This document shows, one piece after another, positions 60,536-64,000 of a stretch of DNA of 64,000 nt (positions are counted from its first letter, which is position 1; each line of letters opens with the position of its first letter). The notes beneath the pieces were generated by a model. It made no database searches. It was not told where the DNA came from and saw only the letters and a list, made by a program, of their open reading frames with translations. The translations under genes and the position numbers were made by a program. The stretch comes from LMUY01 sp965276785. Lineage in GTDB: Bacteria > Pseudomonadota > Alphaproteobacteria > Acetobacterales > Acetobacteraceae. Where the stretch lies: NCBI GenBank assembly GCA_965276785.1, contig OZ255629.1, forward strand, positions 4,216,001-4,280,000, written 5' to 3'.

Positions 60536-61828
60536 CTACTCCGCCGCGCGCGCCAGTCCGTGCGCCGTCACGTCGGCGACCGCCTGGTTCAGGATCGACA
60601 CGCCAAGGTCGATCTCCGCCTCCGTGATGGTCAGTGGCGGGGCGATTCGCATTACGCCGCCCGACGACCCGGCGCGCACAATGTTGGCCGACAGCCCCAA
60701 CTGCAGCGCCTGGTCCGTCACCGCGTCCGACAGCGCCGCCGCTGGCAGGCCCGGCGTGTCGGCGAACTCCATCCCCAGCAACAGGCCGCGGCCGCGCACG
60801 TCGCCCACGCAGCCATGACCGGCCTGCAGCGACTGCAGCCCAGCCCGGAGCCGCGCGCCCAACGCGCCCGCCCGCGCCGCCAAGCCGTCGCGCTGCACGA
60901 TGTCGAGCACGGTCAGCCCGACCAGAGCGGGCAGCGGGTCGTTCACGTGCGTGGTGTAGAACAGGAAATCCCGCTCGTCGCAGGTTGCGGCGATGGCGTC
61001 GGTGGTCATCACGGCCGAGAGCGGCAGGCCGGCGCCGAGCGTCTTGGACAAGGTCAGGATGTCCGGCACCACGCCGTCGCGCTCGAATGCGAACATCGTG
61101 CCGGTGCGGCCGATGCCGGTCTGCGCCTCGTCCAGGATGAGCAGCATGCCACGCTCCCGGCACTTGGCGGCCAGCGCCGCGAGGTAACCTTGCGGCAGGT
61201 CCAGAATGCCGCCGCTGGACAGCACCGGTTCGGCGATGAAGGCAGCCAGGTTGCCGGTGCTTTGCCGGTCCAGCAGGTCGAAGCTGTCGTCCAGTTCCTG
61301 CTGCCACGTCACCCCAGCGAAGCGCGGGCGGTAGGCGTTGGGGGCGGGGATGGCGAACGACCCGGCGGCGACCGGGCCGTAGCCGCGGCGCCCGGCCTTG
61401 TAGGTAGCGGAGGCCGCCCCGCCGGTCATGCCGTGCCAGGACTGCGCGAAGCCCACCACCTCCCACCGGCCGGTCACCAGTTTGGCGATGCGCAGCGCCG
61501 CCTCGTTCGCCTCGCCGCCGGTGGAGAGCAGCATGACGCGGGGAAGCTCTGGCACCAGGGCGGCCAGCCGGCCCGCCAGATCGATCACCGGTTGGCTCAG
61601 CATGGAGGAGAACAGGTGCACCAGCCGCCCAGCGCCGGCGCGGATGGTGGCCGTGATCTCTGGGTGCGCGTGGCCGAGGATGGCGCTCATCTGGCCGGAG
61701 GTGAAGTCGAGCACGCGTCGGCCGGCGCGGTCGTAAACGAAGGCGCCCTCGGCCCGGTCTGCCAAGAATGGCACGAAGTTCCCGCCGAAGCGCAGCAGGT
61801 GTCGGGTGGCGTCGGGCGACAGGGTCAT
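60536..61828 (-). CDS. Class III aminotransferase, 2,2-dialkylglycine decarboxylase-like
   Basis: The 430-residue PLP enzyme resembles 2,2-dialkylglycine decarboxylase, which decarboxylates and transaminates alpha,alpha-dialkyl amino acids. It begins LLRFGGNFVPFLADRAEGAF and has LDFTSGQMSAILGHAHPEI near 41-59. The PLP-binding Asp is in ILDEAQTGIGRTG and the Schiff-base Lys in LTLSKTLGAGLPL near 270. Other class III transaminases are close relatives, so the substrate is not certain. It stands alone between tRNA-Tyr and the liv genes. Confidence 0.83.
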   Translation of the reverse strand: MTLSPDATRHLLRFGGNFVPFLADRAEGAFVYDRAGRRVLDFTSGQMSAILGHAHPEITATIRAGAGRLVHLFSSMLSQPVIDLAGRLAALVPELPRVMLLSTGGEANEAALRIAKLVTGRWEVVGFAQSWHGMTGGAASATYKAGRRGYGPVAAGSFAIPAPNAYRPRFAGVTWQQELDDSFDLLDRQSTGNLAAFIAEPVLSSGGILDLPQGYLAALAAKCRERGMLLILDEAQTGIGRTGTMFAFERDGVVPDILTLSKTLGAGLPLSAVMTTDAIAATCDERDFLFYTTHVNDPLPALVGLTVLDIVQRDGLAARAGALGARLRAGLQSLQAGHGCVGDVRGRGLLLGMEFADTPGLPAAALSDAVTDQALQLGLSANIVRAGSSGGVMRIAPPLTITEAEIDLGVSILNQAVADVTAHGLARAAE

Positions 61829-61977
61829 GGGCCGGGCTTTCCTGATGGCACAACGCGAGCCTAACGCGTCAATGGCGCCAGAACGAGGATTTCCGCTCCA
61901 GGTGCAAGCAAGGCGGACCGGCTTGTCGCGGTGCGCGCTGCAACGGCATCCATGCGAGCGAGCGCGAGAACGTCCGC

Positions 61978-62684
<707 letters not shown>

Positions 62685-62688
<4 letters not shown>

Positions 62689-63491
62689 GGGCGCATCTCC
62701 AGCGCGTCCATGCCGTGCCGGGCGGCGCGCGCGCCGAGATAGGCGGTGATCACGGTTGGGTCGGCGCGGATCTCGGCCGGCGTGCCCTCGGCGATGCAGG
62801 CGCCGTGGTCCAGCACGGTGATCCGCTCGGAGATGCCCATCACGACCCGCATTTGGTGCTCGATCAACAGGATGGTCAGGCCGTGCTGGTCGCGCAAGGT
62901 GCGGATCAGCTCCAGCATGGCGTGGCTTTCGACTGGGTTCATGCCGGCGGCAGGCTCGTCCAGCAGTAGCAGCAGCGGCTCGATGGCCATCGCGCGGGCG
63001 ATCTCCAGCCGCCGCTGGTCGCCATAGGGCAACTGCCGGGCGAGCCGGTCGCCACGGCCGGCCAAGCCCACCGCCTGCAGCAGCGCCCGCGCGCGCTCCA
63101 GCGTGCCTTGCACCACCCGGCGGTGCGCCGGCGTTGCCAGCAGCGCGCCGAGCAAGGATTCGGGGCGCTTGGCGTCCACGCCGACCATGATGTTTTCGAT
63201 TGCCGTCAGGTCGGGGAACAGGCGGATGTTCTGGTAGGTGCGCGCGATGCCGTGGCCGGCCACCACATCCGGCCGCAGCCCATCGATGCGCACGCCGGCC
63301 AGGTGGATCTCGCCGGCGGTGGGATGCACGAAGGAGGTGAGACAGTTGAACAGTGTGGTCTTGCCGGCGCCATTCGGGCCGATCACGGCGTGGATGGCGC
63401 CCCTTGGCACCGCCAGGTCGATTCGGTCGATCGCCAGTAGGCCGCCGTAGCGCTTGCTGATGCCGCGGGCGGACAGCAGCAATGGGGTCAC
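62685..63491 (-). CDS. livG: Branched-chain amino-acid ABC transporter ATPase LivG
   Basis: The 268-residue ATPase has the A-loop ISKRYGGLLAID, Walker A GPNGAGKTTLFN (near 38-49), the LivG-type GIARTYQNIRLFPDLTAIEN, a signature region LPYGDQRRLEIARAMA and Walker B LLLLLDEPAAGMNP. It starts at GTG 63491 overlapping the livM stop (GTGA). With LivF it powers the importer whose membrane subunit is the next gene. Confidence 0.95.
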
Positions 63492-64000
63492 ACCAGTTCG
63501 CGGTGGGCGATGGCCTTCGGGCTCAAGCCCTCTGGTTTCAGCCGCACCACCGCGATCACCACCAGGCCGTAGATCAGGTAACGGTATTCCCCCAGGTCGC
63601 GCAGCACCTCGGGGGCGCCGATGAGTGCTGCAGCACCGATCAGCACGCCGGGCAGGCTGCCGATGCCGCCCACCACCAGGATCGCCAGCACGTTGACCGA
63701 CACCAGCAATTGGAAGCTCTGCGGGAACACCGAGCCGAGCATGCCGGCGAAGATGCCGCCCGCCAGCCCGGCAAAGGCCGCGCCCATGGTGTAGGCGGAC
63801 AGCTTGACCCGCACCAGCGCGATGCCGAGCGCTTGGGCCACGTCCTCGTCTTCCCGCACCGCCAGCCAGCGGCGGCCGAGACCGGAATGCTGCACCCGCC
63901 AGGCGATGTATCCGGCCGCGGCGGTCAGGCACGCCGTCATGTAGAAAAGCTGGGTGGGGGAGCTGAGCACGGTGCCGAACAGCACCGGCTTGGGCAGGTT
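63488..64000 (-). CDS. livM: Branched-chain amino-acid ABC transporter permease LivM (5' part missing)
   Basis: The last 170 codons of a LivM-type permease are visible; the start lies beyond the window. It contains the conserved cytoplasmic loop SGLGRRWLAVREDEDVAQALG (split), which couples to the ATPases. Several membrane helices follow, including AYTMGAAFAGLAGGIFAGML and LVVGGIGSLPGVLIGAA. LivH and the binding protein are expected further right. Confidence 0.93.
   Translation of the reverse strand, partial: NLPKPVLFGTVLSSPTQLFYMTACLTAAAGYIAWRVQHSGLGRRWLAVREDEDVAQALGIALVRVKLSAYTMGAAFAGLAGGIFAGMLGSVFPQSFQLLVSVNVLAILVVGGIGSLPGVLIGAAALIGAPEVLRDLGEYRYLIYGLVVIAVVRLKPEGLSPKAIAHRELV

Overview
The window looks like a chromosomal segment of a purple, bacteriochlorophyll-a-producing alphaproteobacterium. 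GC content is high. Several gene neighbourhoods are typical of alphaproteobacteria: nrdR-ribD-ribE-ribB-ribH-nusB, flgI-cheL-flbY beside fliX, and hisS-prfA-prmC-DUF4167. UPF0262 and the Asp-type HemB point the same way. A high-potential iron-sulfur protein (HiPIP) gene inside the photosynthesis cluster, the O2-dependent AcsF cyclase and the general gene content suggest a phototroph near Acetobacteraceae/Rhodospirillales, for example Rhodopila-like. That placement is an inference; no 16S or marker search was possible.

Layout. Positions 1-5200 hold the start of rimP (cut by the window edge), an HpaB-type flavin monooxygenase diverging from a cysteine hydrolase, two tiny disordered proteins, a metallo-beta-lactamase-fold hydrolase and hemB. 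Positions 5284-11342 hold glyA and, after a palindromic repeat and a GIY-YIG gene, the riboflavin/NusB operon. Positions 11508-11894 encode a photoactive yellow protein (PYP) with every chromophore-pocket residue conserved. Positions 12031-19908 hold cysK, a rhodanese, a DUF2272 lipoprotein, mtnA, UPF0262, DUF983, a histone-H1-like protein, an OtnK-type kinase and a glycosyltransferase. Positions 19977-22866 are a flagellar block (flbY, cheL, flgI, fliX) plus dksA, with a sigma-54 promoter before flgI. Positions 22892-32147 hold two toxin-antitoxin pairs, translation genes (hisS, prfA, prmC, rpmB), a Nudix hydrolase, an Atm1-type exporter and pncC.

Positions 32140-59383 are a photosynthesis gene cluster. 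Leftward: ppaA-ppsR-bchG-bchP-bchO-crtI-crtB and a 39-residue membrane protein. Rightward from a shared 203-base promoter region: bchF-bchN-bchB-bchH-bchL-bchM-lhaA-puhA-puhB-puhC-orf-acsF-puhE-hemA, nearly all with 1-11 base start/stop overlaps, then HiPIP, bchI and bchD. Together these genes make 5-aminolevulinate, insert Mg (BchHID plus BchO), methylate (BchM), close ring E (AcsF), reduce ring D (BchLNB), hydrate the vinyl group (BchF), and attach and reduce the tail (BchG, BchP). They also start carotenoid synthesis (CrtB, CrtI) and assemble the reaction centre (PuhABCE, LhaA), under the light/redox regulators PpsR and PpaA. The puf genes, bchCXYZ, crtCDEF and bchE are not in the window, so the photosynthesis genes must be split in this genome.

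The right end (59359-64000) holds rlmB, tRNA-Tyr, a dialkylglycine-decarboxylase-like enzyme and the livF-livG-livM part of a branched-chain amino-acid-type ABC transporter, cut by the window edge. Palindromic repeats of three families sit between genes (6609, 17593, 30217, 34821, 55814). No rRNA, CRISPR array, insertion sequence, prophage or convincing riboswitch was seen.
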